12,015 bases of DNA from JBFWQM01 sp050249455 (GTDB lineage Bacteria > Pseudomonadota > Alphaproteobacteria > MPNO01 > VGEU01), in the NCBI GenBank assembly GCA_050249455.1, contig JBFWQM010000177.1:1-12015 (forward strand), written 5' to 3'. The number at the start of each line of letters is the position of its first letter. The first letter of the stretch is position 1. The notes below the pieces were generated by a model. It had not been told where the DNA came from, ran no database searches, and worked only from the letters and a program-made list of their open reading frames with translations. The position numbers and the translations under genes were made by a program. Shown one piece after another: positions 7,167 to 12,015 of this stretch.

Positions 7167-7526
7167 CTAGGCCGCCAGTGCCGCCTGCGCCTTGTCGACG
7201 ATGGCCTTGAACGCCGCCGGCTCGCGGATGGCGAGGTCGGACAGCACCTTGCGGTCGATCTCGATCCCGGCCTTGTTGATGCCGTTGATGAACTGGGAAT
7301 AGGTCATCCCGTGCTCGCGCACGCCGGCATTGATGCGCTGGATCCACAAGGCGCGGAAGGTCCGCTTCTTGTTGCGACGGTCGCGATAGGCGTATTGCAG
7401 CGCCTTCTCGACCTTCTCCATCGCGATGCGATAGTTGGTCGAGTTGCGGCCGCGAAAGCCCTTGGCCTGGTCGAGGACCTTCTTGTGGCGGGCGTGGGTG
7501 GTGACGCCCCGTTTGACACGTGCCAT
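7167..7526 (-). CDS. rplT: 50S ribosomal protein L20
   Basis: L20 binds 23S rRNA early in large-subunit assembly. The 119-residue product is full length, with the standard MARVKRGVTTHARHKKVL start and the long basic helix. The family signature runs from K54 to R70 (KRTFRALWIQRINAGVR). The ATG at 7526 lies 4 bases after the rpmI stop, with a GGGG stretch (7535-7538) inside the rpmI end as a weak Shine-Dalgarno, so translation is probably coupled to rpmI. In several bacteria L20 represses its own operon by binding a leader RNA. Whether it does so here cannot be seen directly, although the rpmI leader is long enough to fold. Confidence 0.98.
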   Translation of the reverse strand: MARVKRGVTTHARHKKVLDQAKGFRGRNSTNYRIAMEKVEKALQYAYRDRRNKKRTFRALWIQRINAGVREHGMTYSQFINGINKAGIEIDRKVLSDLAIREPAAFKAIVDKAQAALAA

Positions 7527-7530
7527 GGCG

Positions 7531-7734
7531 CTAACCCCGGTCGTAAGGCATGTATTTGAGGGCGATCCCGGCGTCCTGCGGCTTCAGGATCTCGGTGCCG
7601 CGGGCCTGGCGCTTCATCTTCTGGGAGCGCTTGCGCAGGTTGTGGCGCTTGTAGGCGACGCTCGCCCGCACCTTGCCCGTGGCAGTGGTGCGGAAACGCT
7701 TCTTGGCGCCGCTCTTGGTCTTGAGCTTGGGCAT
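7531..7734 (-). CDS. rpmI: 50S ribosomal protein L35
   Basis: L35 is a small, highly basic component of the large ribosomal subunit. The 67-residue product has the family start MPKLKTKSGAKKRFRTT, the GK turn near residues 20-21 and the HNLRKRSQKMKRQ basic stretch. The C-terminal segment KPQDAGIALKYMPYDRG is slightly extended. It forms a pair with rplT (4-base gap), the universal arrangement. Unlike the usual order, infC is not directly upstream: two other genes and a dedicated promoter (7816-7844) intervene. The ribosome-binding site is weak (AGAGAG shortly before the ATG). Confidence 0.97.
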   Translation of the reverse strand: MPKLKTKSGAKKRFRTTATGKVRASVAYKRHNLRKRSQKMKRQARGTEILKPQDAGIALKYMPYDRG

Positions 7735-7815
7735 TTCCGTCTCTCTTTAGAGGTAAAGGACGAACACGGGCCGCCGCGGCATGCCCTGCCGGCCGGGCCG
7801 CCCATAAGGGTGCGG

Positions 7816-7844
7816 GTTATAGCGGGGGTGGTCGTCGATTGCAA
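7816..7844 (-). promoter_or_regulatory. sigma70-like promoter for rpmI-rplT(-pheST)
   Basis: On the - strand TTGCAA (7839-7844) is separated by exactly 17 bases from TATAAC (7816-7821, five of six matches to TATAAT). Transcription would start near 7809, giving a leader of about 75 bases before the rpmI ATG at 7734. The leader is GC-rich and can form a short GGCA/TGCC stem, so it could hold a ribosomal-protein control site. The match is by eye. Confidence 0.6.
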
Positions 7845-7866
7845 GGCCGGCGGCGTCGCGGAGGGA

Positions 7867-7891
7867 GGCGCCGGCCGCCCCCCGCGGCGCC
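7867..7891 (-). terminator. Hairpin after the small secreted-protein gene
   Basis: GGCGCCG (7867-7873) pairs with CGGCGCC (7885-7891) around an 11-base loop. It begins 6 bases past the TAG of the upstream gene and lies just before the rpmI promoter. It is followed on the - strand by TCCCTC only, without a clear T-run. A terminator role is plausible by position but weakly supported. Confidence 0.35.
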
Positions 7892-7897
7892 CGTCGC

Positions 7898-8248
7898 CTA
7901 CCGGCTATGGCCGTGGTGGCCGTGGCCGCCGTTGTCGCGCTCGTCCTGGTGCGGGTTCGAGGCGTCGGTCAGGACGCCGTCCATGATCGTGTACCGGGCG
8001 GTCGCGGCATCGGCATCGATCGGGTCGATCTTGCCGACGCCGACGACTTCGATCGAGCAGTCCGACGTGCAGAAGCTGCCTTCGTCGCGGCCGGCCCCGA
8101 GCACGTAGTTGCGGGCCTGGCCGTTCTCCACGATCCGGAGGGTGTAGGGCGTGGAGTCGAGGTTCTGGATCTCGACCGCCCGGGCCGAGGTCGCGGCCAG
8201 GACGATCATCGCGGCGGCAAGCGCCGTCGCGCCGAGTTTCGTGCGCAT
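7898..8248 (-). CDS. small secreted protein of unknown function, C-x3-C and His-rich tail
   Basis: I do not recognise this 116-residue product. Residues 1-24 are a clear Sec signal peptide (MRTK basic start, hydrophobic Ala/Leu core, SARA before VEIQ), so the mature 92-residue protein should be periplasmic or secreted. The mature part looks like a small beta-rich domain (VEIQNLDSTPYTLRIVENG at the start). It has two cysteines, C60 and C64, in FCTSDCS, which could form a disulfide or bind metal. The protein ends in a Gly/His tail (GGHGHHGHSR) that may bind metal ions. The ATG at 8248 is preceded by GGAAAGG (8258-8264) at a 9-base gap; an in-frame TTG at 8266 is less likely. It sits between the DUF6481-like gene and rpmI, with structured gaps on both sides, so it may be transcribed alone. 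Nothing links it to translation. Confidence 0.8.
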   Translation of the reverse strand: MRTKLGATALAAAMIVLAATSARAVEIQNLDSTPYTLRIVENGQARNYVLGAGRDEGSFCTSDCSIEVVGVGKIDPIDADAATARYTIMDGVLTDASNPHQDERDNGGHGHHGHSR

Positions 8249-8332
8249 CGCAGGATGCCTTTCCAAAAGGTTGCCGCCGGCCGGGGCGGTTCACGTCTTG
8301 GCGGCATCGCGTCGGGAAGGCGTGACGGACTG

Positions 8333-8381
8333 GCCGGCTGCCGGAGACATGGGCGCGCCATCTCTCCGGCACCTTGCCGGC
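8333..8381. repeat. long imperfect palindrome in the gap upstream of the secreted-protein gene
   Basis: The inner 33 bases (8339-8371) consist of a 9-bp arm (TGCCGGAGA/TCTCCGGCA), one C-C mismatch, a 4-bp arm (ATGG/CCAT) and a 5-base centre. Outside it, GCCGGC at 8333-8338 pairs with GCCGGC at 8376-8381 across a 4-base bulge. Together about 19 base pairs can form. It lies 85 bases or more before the start of the secreted-protein gene and has no T-run on either side. It may be a structured leader, an operator for a dimeric regulator, or one copy of a dispersed palindromic repeat. Confidence 0.7.
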
Positions 8382-8403
8382 GCATTACCTTTGCGTCATG
8401 CGG

Positions 8404-8420
8404 CCGCGCGGGGAGCGCGG
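8404..8420 (-). terminator. short hairpin immediately after the DUF6481-like gene
   Basis: CCGCGC (8404-8409) and GCGCGG (8415-8420) are complementary around a 5-base loop, directly next to the TAG stop at 8421-8423. It is placed like a terminator but lacks a T-run, and such short GC stems are common by chance in DNA of this composition. Confidence 0.3.
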
Positions 8421-8807
8421 CTACCGCTTGCGCTTCTGGCGTTCCTTGCGGGCGGCGTAGCGGGCGTCGCGCGCGGCCTTCTGCTCGGCCAGGAGGTGCA
8501 TGCGGCGCTCCTCGGCCTCCAGGGCCTCGCGGATGCGCTCCTCCTCCTCGGCCTTGGCGGCGGCCTGGCGGGCCTGCTCGGCGGCCTTCAGCGCCGCGAT
8601 ACGCGCATCCTCCTCGGCCTTCTTGACTGCGCGCCGCGCCGCGTCGCGGGCTTCGCGGGCGGCGGCGGCTTCGGCGCGGGCGGCCTGGCGCTCCGCGAAG
8701 CCGGGATCGTTGGCGGGGTTGCGGGCGCGCGCCTTTTCAAGCAACGCCTGGCGCGCCTTCGCCTGTTCGCCCAGGCGATCGGAGAAAGTCGGTTCCTTCG
8801 TTTTCAT
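8421..8807 (-). CDS. DUF6481-like charged alpha-helical protein
   Basis: This 128-residue protein is almost entirely Ala, Arg, Glu and Lys. From about residue 35 to the end it is predicted to be one long charged helix or coiled coil. The opening KEPTFSDRLGEQAKARQALLEKARA, the AERQAAR segment near residue 38 and the ending EQKAARDARYAARKERQKRKR match my recollection of the DUF6481 family of alphaproteobacteria. That assignment is from memory and moderately sure. Members have no established function; the very basic C-terminus suggests nucleic-acid or ribosome contact, which is inference. There is no signal peptide. It starts 59 bases after the infC stop and has a possible promoter in that gap (8843-8870). 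The Shine-Dalgarno is weak (GGAC about 3 bases before the ATG). It breaks the usual infC-rpmI adjacency. Confidence 0.82.
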   Translation of the reverse strand: MKTKEPTFSDRLGEQAKARQALLEKARARNPANDPGFAERQAARAEAAAAREARDAARRAVKKAEEDARIAALKAAEQARQAAAKAEEEERIREALEAEERRMHLLAEQKAARDARYAARKERQKRKR

Positions 8808-8842
8808 CCTGTCCAGTCTTCGTCTTGTCGAGAGTCGGGTCG

Positions 8843-8870
8843 ATTATCGGGCCGCGTCAACGCCCGTCAG
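8843..8870 (-). promoter_or_regulatory. possible promoter for the DUF6481-like gene
   Basis: On the - strand CTGACG (8865-8870) and GATAAT (8843-8848, five of six to TATAAT) are 16 bases apart, overlapping the infC stop. Transcription would start near 8836, about 28 bases before the ATG at 8807. This is a match by eye with a poor -35 element. Confidence 0.3.
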
Positions 8871-9403
8871 CGCGGGGCGATCACCATCACCATCTGGCGG
8901 CCTTCCAGGCGCGGGAACGATTCGACCTTGGCGATCTCATCGGTGTCCTCGCGCACCCGTTCGAGCACTTTGGCGCCGAGTTCCTGGTGCGCCATCTCGC
9001 GGCCGCGAAACCGCAGGGTGACCTTCACCTTGTCGCCCTCGCCGATGAACTTTTTTACGCTGCGCATCTTCACATCGTAGTCGTGCTCGTCGATGTTGGG
9101 GCGCAGCTTGATCTCCTTGATCTCGATGGTCTTCTGCTTCTTGCGCGCTTCCGCCTTCTTCTTCTGCACCTCGTACTTGAACTTGCCGTAGTCGAGGATC
9201 TTGCAGACGGGCGGGTCGGCCTCCGGGGCGACCTCGACGAGGTCGAGGCTGCGTTCCGCGGCCTTCTCGAGGGCCTGGTCGATGGTTACGACGCCGAGCA
9301 TGCCGCCATCGGCATCCACCAGGCGCACGCGGCGCGCCGTGATGGCTTCATTCACCCGCCGGTCGTCACGCGCCGGGGGTTCCTGGATCGGTGGTCTGGG
9401 TAT
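8867..9403 (-). CDS. infC: translation initiation factor IF-3, starting at AUA
   Basis: IF-3 binds the 30S subunit, keeps it free of 50S and checks start-codon and initiator-tRNA pairing. From the AUA at 9401-9403 the product is 178 residues, the normal length. The IF3_N domain covers about residues 17-85, with the PPVCKILDYGKFKYE signature at about 64-78. A Lys-rich linker follows, then IF3_C to the end (EIKEIKLRPNIDEHDYDVK, RFRGREMAHQELG). A GTG at 9355 would also be a start, but it would cut off the MPRPPIQEPPARDDRR leader typical of alphaproteobacterial IF-3 and has no ribosome-binding site. The AUA has AGGAG 7 bases upstream, and there is no ATG, GTG or TTG between it and the in-frame stop at 9416-9418. 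Rare start codons in infC allow IF-3 to repress its own translation. It lies 68 bases after thrS. Confidence 0.95.
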   Translation of the reverse strand: MPRPPIQEPPARDDRRVNEAITARRVRLVDADGGMLGVVTIDQALEKAAERSLDLVEVAPEADPPVCKILDYGKFKYEVQKKKAEARKKQKTIEIKEIKLRPNIDEHDYDVKMRSVKKFIGEGDKVKVTLRFRGREMAHQELGAKVLERVREDTDEIAKVESFPRLEGRQMVMVIAPR

Positions 9404-9410
9404 GGACGAG

Positions 9411-9415
9411 CTCCT
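9411..9415 (-). promoter_or_regulatory. Shine-Dalgarno sequence that decides the AUA start of infC
   Basis: On the - strand AGGAG is followed by 7 bases and then ATA at 9403-9401. There is no other strong Shine-Dalgarno before the alternative GTG at 9355. An in-frame TAG at 9416-9418 directly precedes this site, so translation cannot begin further upstream. Confidence 0.8.
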
Positions 9416-9439
9416 CTATAGTTTCCGGGCCATTTGCCA

Positions 9440-9457
9440 CGTTGCCACGCCGCAACG
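9440..9457 (-). other. short hairpin in the thrS-infC gap
   Basis: CGTTGC (9440-9445) pairs with GCAACG (9452-9457) around a 6-base loop, 14 bases after the thrS stop and about 25 bases before the infC Shine-Dalgarno. It has no T-run and is probably too weak to terminate. It could contribute to an infC leader structure. Confidence 0.3.
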
Positions 9458-9471
9458 CGCGGGCCGACCAG

Positions 9472-11427
9472 CTAGCTGGCGGGACCGCGCGCCTCGGCGC
9501 TCAGTCTAGTGATGGCATCTTCGAGCGCAAGCGTTTCCTGTTCATTACCGCCCAGCCGGCGCAGCGCGACCTGGCGGTTTTCCACCTCGCGCTTGCCGAC
9601 GGCGAGGATTGCCGGGACCTTGGCGTGGCTGTGCTCGCGCACCTTGTAGCTGATCTTCTCGTTCCGCAGATCGACCTCGGCCCGAAGTCCCGCCGCATCG
9701 AGCGCGTCGCGAACCTCGCGCGCATAGGCATCGCCGTCGGACGTGATCGTCGCCACGACCGCCTGCACCGGCGCCAGCCACAGCGGCATGCGCCCGGCGT
9801 AGTTCTCGATCAGGATGCCGATGAACCGCTCGAACGATCCCAGGATCGCCCGGTGCAGCATGACGGGACGGTGCTTGGCGCCATCCTCCCCTATATAGGA
9901 AGCGTCCAGCCGCTCCGGTAGCACGAAATCGACCTGCAGGGTGCCGCACTGCCAGTCGCGGCCGATCGCGTCGCGCAGCACGAACTCCAGCTTCGGGCCG
10001 TAGAACGCGCCCTCGCCGGGGTTCAGCGTGTAGTCTAGGCCGGCGGCGGCGACCGCGTCCTTCAGCGCGCCCTCGGCCTTGTCCCACGTCGCGTCGGTGC
10101 CGGCGCGCACGTCGGGGCGGTCGGAGAACTTGATCCGCACGTCGGTGAAGCCGAAGTCCTTGTAGACGCTCATCAGCAGCGCGCAGAACCGCTGCGTCTC
10201 CGCCGTGATCTGGTCCTCGGTGCAGAAGATGTGGGCGTCGTCCTGGGTGAACGCGCGCACCCGCATGATGCCGTGCAGCGCGCCCGACGGCTCGTAGCGG
10301 TGGCAAGAGCCGAACTCCGCCATGCGCAGCGGCAGGTCGCGGTAGCTCTTGATGCCCTGGCGGAAGATCTGCACGTGGCACGGGCAGTTCATCGGCTTGA
10401 GCGCGAAGATGCGCTCGTCCTCCGTCTCGGCCGTGAACATGGCGTCGCGGAACTTCTCCCAGTGGCCGGAGGCTTCCCACAGCGCGCGGTCGACGAGCTG
10501 CGGCGTCTTCACCTCGACGTAGCCTTCCTTCTCCAGCCGGCGGCGGACATAGGCCTCGATCGTGCGGTAGAGCTGCCAGCCCTTGGGGTGCCAGAAGACG
10601 CTGCCCACCGCCTCCTCCTGGATGTGGAACAGCGCCATCTCGCGGCCGAGCCGGCGGTGGTCGCGCTTCTCCGCCTCCTCGAGCTGGTGCAGGTAGGCGC
10701 CGAGCTCCTTCTCGTCGCGCCACGCCGTGCCGTAGATGCGCTGCAGCATCTCGTTCCTGGAATCGCCGCGCCAGTAGGCGCCGGCCAGCTTCAAGAGCTT
10801 GAAGCCCTTGCCGACCCCGCCCGTGGACGGCAGATGCGGCCCGCGGCAGAGGTCGAGCCATTCGCCCTGGCGGTAGACGGTGATCGGCTCGCCCGGCGGG
10901 ATCGCCTCGACCAGCTCGGCCTTGTAGTGCTCGCCGTGGTCCTTGAAGAACTTGATCGCGTCCAGGCGGTCCCATTCCTCGCGCACGATCGGCTCGTTGC
11001 GCGCGACGATCTCCTGCATCCGCGCCTCGATCTTCGCCAGGTCCTCGGGCGTGAACGGCGTCTTGCGCGCAAAGTCGTAGTAGAAGCCGTTGTCGATCGC
11101 CGGGCCGATGGTGACCTGCGTGCCGGGATAGAGCTCCTGCACCGCCTGCGCCATGACGTGCGCGGCGTCGTGCCGGATGACCTCCAGCACCGCCTCGTCC
11201 TTGCGGGTCAGGATGGCGACCCGCGCGTCACGCGCGATCGGCGCCGACAGGTCGCGGATCGTCCCGTCCACGGTGACCGCCAGCGCCGCCTTGGCGAGGC
11301 CCGGCCCGATCGACGCGGCGAGCTCCGCCCCGGTCGGCGCATGGTCGAAGCGGCGAACGCTGCCGTCCGGCAGCATGATGGCGACGCCGTCAGCCGCGCC
11401 GACGGCCTGTGGGCTCTGTGCTGTCAT
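9472..11427 (-). CDS. thrS: threonyl-tRNA synthetase
   Basis: ThrS charges tRNA-Thr in the cytoplasm and removes mischarged serine. The 651-residue product has the full four-part layout. A TGS domain spans about residues 14-76. The editing domain carries HDAAH (H86, H90) and CRGPH (C194, H198). The class II catalytic core runs from about 265 to 545, and an anticodon-binding domain from about 552 to the end. The three zinc ligands are C348 (MNCPC), H399 (DDAHIF) and H525 (LHRAILGSFER); each is offset by 14 from the Escherichia coli ligands C334, H385 and H511. Motif 2 contains CHRYEPSG, with R377 as the ATP-binding arginine. The ATG at 11427 follows an AAGG Shine-Dalgarno (11437-11440) at 9 bases. 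It is the first gene of the cluster, probably co-transcribed with infC, and is divergent from the small membrane-protein gene. Confidence 0.98.
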   Translation of the reverse strand: MTAQSPQAVGAADGVAIMLPDGSVRRFDHAPTGAELAASIGPGLAKAALAVTVDGTIRDLSAPIARDARVAILTRKDEAVLEVIRHDAAHVMAQAVQELYPGTQVTIGPAIDNGFYYDFARKTPFTPEDLAKIEARMQEIVARNEPIVREEWDRLDAIKFFKDHGEHYKAELVEAIPPGEPITVYRQGEWLDLCRGPHLPSTGGVGKGFKLLKLAGAYWRGDSRNEMLQRIYGTAWRDEKELGAYLHQLEEAEKRDHRRLGREMALFHIQEEAVGSVFWHPKGWQLYRTIEAYVRRRLEKEGYVEVKTPQLVDRALWEASGHWEKFRDAMFTAETEDERIFALKPMNCPCHVQIFRQGIKSYRDLPLRMAEFGSCHRYEPSGALHGIMRVRAFTQDDAHIFCTEDQITAETQRFCALLMSVYKDFGFTDVRIKFSDRPDVRAGTDATWDKAEGALKDAVAAAGLDYTLNPGEGAFYGPKLEFVLRDAIGRDWQCGTLQVDFVLPERLDASYIGEDGAKHRPVMLHRAILGSFERFIGILIENYAGRMPLWLAPVQAVVATITSDGDAYAREVRDALDAAGLRAEVDLRNEKISYKVREHSHAKVPAILAVGKREVENRQVALRRLGGNEQETLALEDAITRLSAEARGPAS

Positions 11428-11455
11428 GGCGAAAGACCTTGATTCACGCCCAATG

Positions 11456-11483
11456 TAGATAGGGTCAGGGGCGTTTAAACCAA
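11456..11483 (-). promoter_or_regulatory. weak promoter candidate for thrS
   Basis: On the - strand TTGGTT (11478-11483) and TATCTA (11456-11461) are 16 bases apart; each matches the sigma70 consensus at only three positions. A start near 11449 would give a leader of about 22 bases containing the AAGG site. The -35 element lies inside the dyad at 11475-11489, which would suit an operator. Confidence 0.3.
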
Positions 11484-11489
11484 GTTTAA
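11475..11489. promoter_or_regulatory. AT-rich perfect dyad in the divergent thrS gap
   Basis: TTAAAC and GTTTAA flank a 3-base centre (CAA on the + strand), an exact inverted repeat of 6 bp arms. It is the most AT-rich spot of the region and overlaps the proposed -35 of thrS. An operator for a dimeric regulator is a reasonable guess; the regulator is unknown. Confidence 0.4.
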
Positions 11490-11591
11490 GGTGGCTTCAA
11501 TCCCGGCGGCGCCCGGTGCGGCGCCCTGGTGCAATGGGGCCGGCCGGAACCGTGGCGGTCTCGCCCGCGTTTCGACCCGCCGGAGGATCGA

Positions 11592-11864
11592 ATGGCAAGC
11601 ATGAAGGAGTGGCGCCAGCGCGCCATCGACGCGATGGCCAAGGCGGCGCATTGGGGCGACCGCAAGGTGCCGCGAGGCCTGCGCGCCGTCCTCGGGGTGC
11701 TGGCGGTGTGCGGCGGCTTCCTCGGCTTCCTGCCGATCCTCGGCTTCTGGATGATCCCGGTCGGCGCCACCCTGATCGCCCTCGACGTGCCCCCCTGGCG
11801 CCGCCGCCTGATGGCCTGGCTCGACCGCCACGCCCAGACGGAACCGCAGCAGACGCAGTCCTGA
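11592..11864 (+). CDS. small inner-membrane protein, possibly PGPGW-like
   Basis: This 90-residue protein has an amphipathic, basic N-terminus (residues 1-29). A hydrophobic stretch at about 30-64 contains GFLGFLPILGFWMIPVG and is long enough for two short membrane passes turning at the Pro/Gly-rich middle. A basic PPWRRRLMAWLDRH segment and a polar tail ending in QQTQS follow. Small alphaproteobacterial proteins with this LPxLGFWMxPxG pattern are common; they resemble the putative transmembrane PGPGW family, but I am not certain of the family. No function is established. The ATG at 11592 is preceded by GGAGG (11582-11586) at 5 bases, which settles the start over the in-frame ATG at 11529. 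It is divergent from thrS and convergent with the gene fragment at the right edge. I see no clear promoter for it. Confidence 0.85.
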   Translation: MASMKEWRQRAIDAMAKAAHWGDRKVPRGLRAVLGVLAVCGGFLGFLPILGFWMIPVGATLIALDVPPWRRRLMAWLDRHAQTEPQQTQS

Positions 11865-11899
11865 GCGTCGTCTTCACGCCTGAGGGTCGTCTTCACGCC
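11862..11899. repeat. 19-bp tandem duplication at the convergent gene ends
   Basis: Bases 11862-11880 and 11881-11899 are adjacent copies that differ at one position (TGAGCGTC against TGAGGGTC at the start). Each copy carries a + strand TGA at its left end and a - strand TGA (TCA) 11 bases later. The first copy supplies the stop of the membrane-protein gene; the second supplies the stop of the open frame on the other strand. Confidence 0.85.
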
Positions 11900-12015
11900 C
11901 CTGCCGCGGCGAGCGCCGCAGCGACTTCCCCGGTCGGGAGGGCGGCCAGATCGGCCCGCCGGATCACCGTGACTGCCGCGCCGCGCGGGGCGCACAGCGC
12001 CGGGTCGGAGGCTGG
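11893..12015 (-). CDS. 3' end of an unidentified gene, cut by the window edge
   Basis: A frame on the - strand is open from base 12015 to a TGA at 11893-11895, giving the last 40 residues of a protein (PASDPALCAPRGAAVTVIRR, then ADLAALPTGEVAAALAAAGA). Most codons end in G or C, and this frame has a more protein-like composition than the Arg/Pro-rich alternative frames. Its stop falls in the tandem repeat facing the + strand gene, which suits a convergent gene pair. I cannot identify the family from this tail. The stretch is too short for the frame to be certain, since long open frames arise easily in DNA this GC-rich. Confidence 0.45.
   Translation of the reverse strand, partial: PASDPALCAPRGAAVTVIRRADLAALPTGEVAAALAAAGA

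Noticed and set aside
7907..8626. + strand frame of 239 codons over the secreted-protein gene
   Set aside because: It has no ribosome-binding site, signal peptide or family motif. The - strand frame has a signal peptide and a good Shine-Dalgarno.
8849..8862. TTGACG in the infC to DUF6481-like gap as a -35 element
   Set aside because: It lies only 7 bases from the nearest -10-like GATAAT, and no -10 match occurs 16 to 18 bases downstream.
11508..11525. GGCGCC/GGCGCC hairpin in the thrS upstream gap as a threonine-responsive leader
   Set aside because: GGCGCC palindromes are frequent in this DNA. It lies upstream of the proposed thrS start of transcription, and no T-box or conserved leader element is visible.
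11486..11995. - strand frame of 169 codons across the right end
   Set aside because: It is Arg/Pro/Gly-rich without domains and runs antisense to the small membrane-protein gene, which has a Shine-Dalgarno and a clear hydrophobic segment. The neighbouring frame ending at 11893 is more protein-like.

Overview
The window is a GC-rich bacterial chromosome segment. The gene order thrS - infC - ... - rpmI - rplT - pheS - pheT, the form of the proteins (initiation factor 3, L20, L35, PheS/PheT) and the many TctC-type binding proteins all point to an alphaproteobacterium. A Rhodospirillales-like lineage is my best guess; this is inference from gene order and protein style, not a database match. Every recognisable gene is intact apart from the two cut by the window edges. 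I see no rRNA, tRNA, CRISPR array, insertion sequence or phage gene.

Left block (1-3514, + strand): a tight run of four paralogous periplasmic substrate-binding proteins of the TctC/Bug family, the first cut by the left edge. Gaps are 16 to 26 bases and the three visible starts each have a Shine-Dalgarno sequence, so this looks like one transcript. No TctA or TctB membrane partner is in view. The run ends at a strong hairpin (3548-3587) shared with the convergent pheT gene.

Central block (3606-11427, - strand): the translation cluster, transcribed right to left. Its order is threonyl-tRNA synthetase (thrS), initiation factor 3 (infC), a DUF6481-like charged helical protein, a small secreted protein, ribosomal proteins L35 and L20 (rpmI, rplT), and the two subunits of phenylalanyl-tRNA synthetase (pheS, pheT). 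The usual infC-rpmI adjacency is broken by the two extra genes. rpmI has its own good sigma70-like promoter (7816-7844), so the lower half is probably transcribed independently. infC very probably starts at a rare AUA codon, as expected of a gene that controls its own translation. Two GC hairpins between rplT and pheS, one capped by a cUUCGg tetraloop, can pair in alternative ways and could act as a terminator or attenuator for pheST. pheS and pheT overlap by four bases (ATGA).

Right block (11428-12015): a divergent regulatory gap carrying an AT-rich dyad, then a small + strand membrane protein, then a 19-bp tandem duplication, then what appears to be the 3' end of an unidentified - strand gene running off the window.

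Most of the window is conserved housekeeping sequence. The parts that merit a second look are the tandem binding-protein array, the two genes inserted in the translation cluster with the large palindrome between them (8333-8381), the AUA start of infC, and the control regions. I found no convincing evidence of a wholly new multi-gene system.
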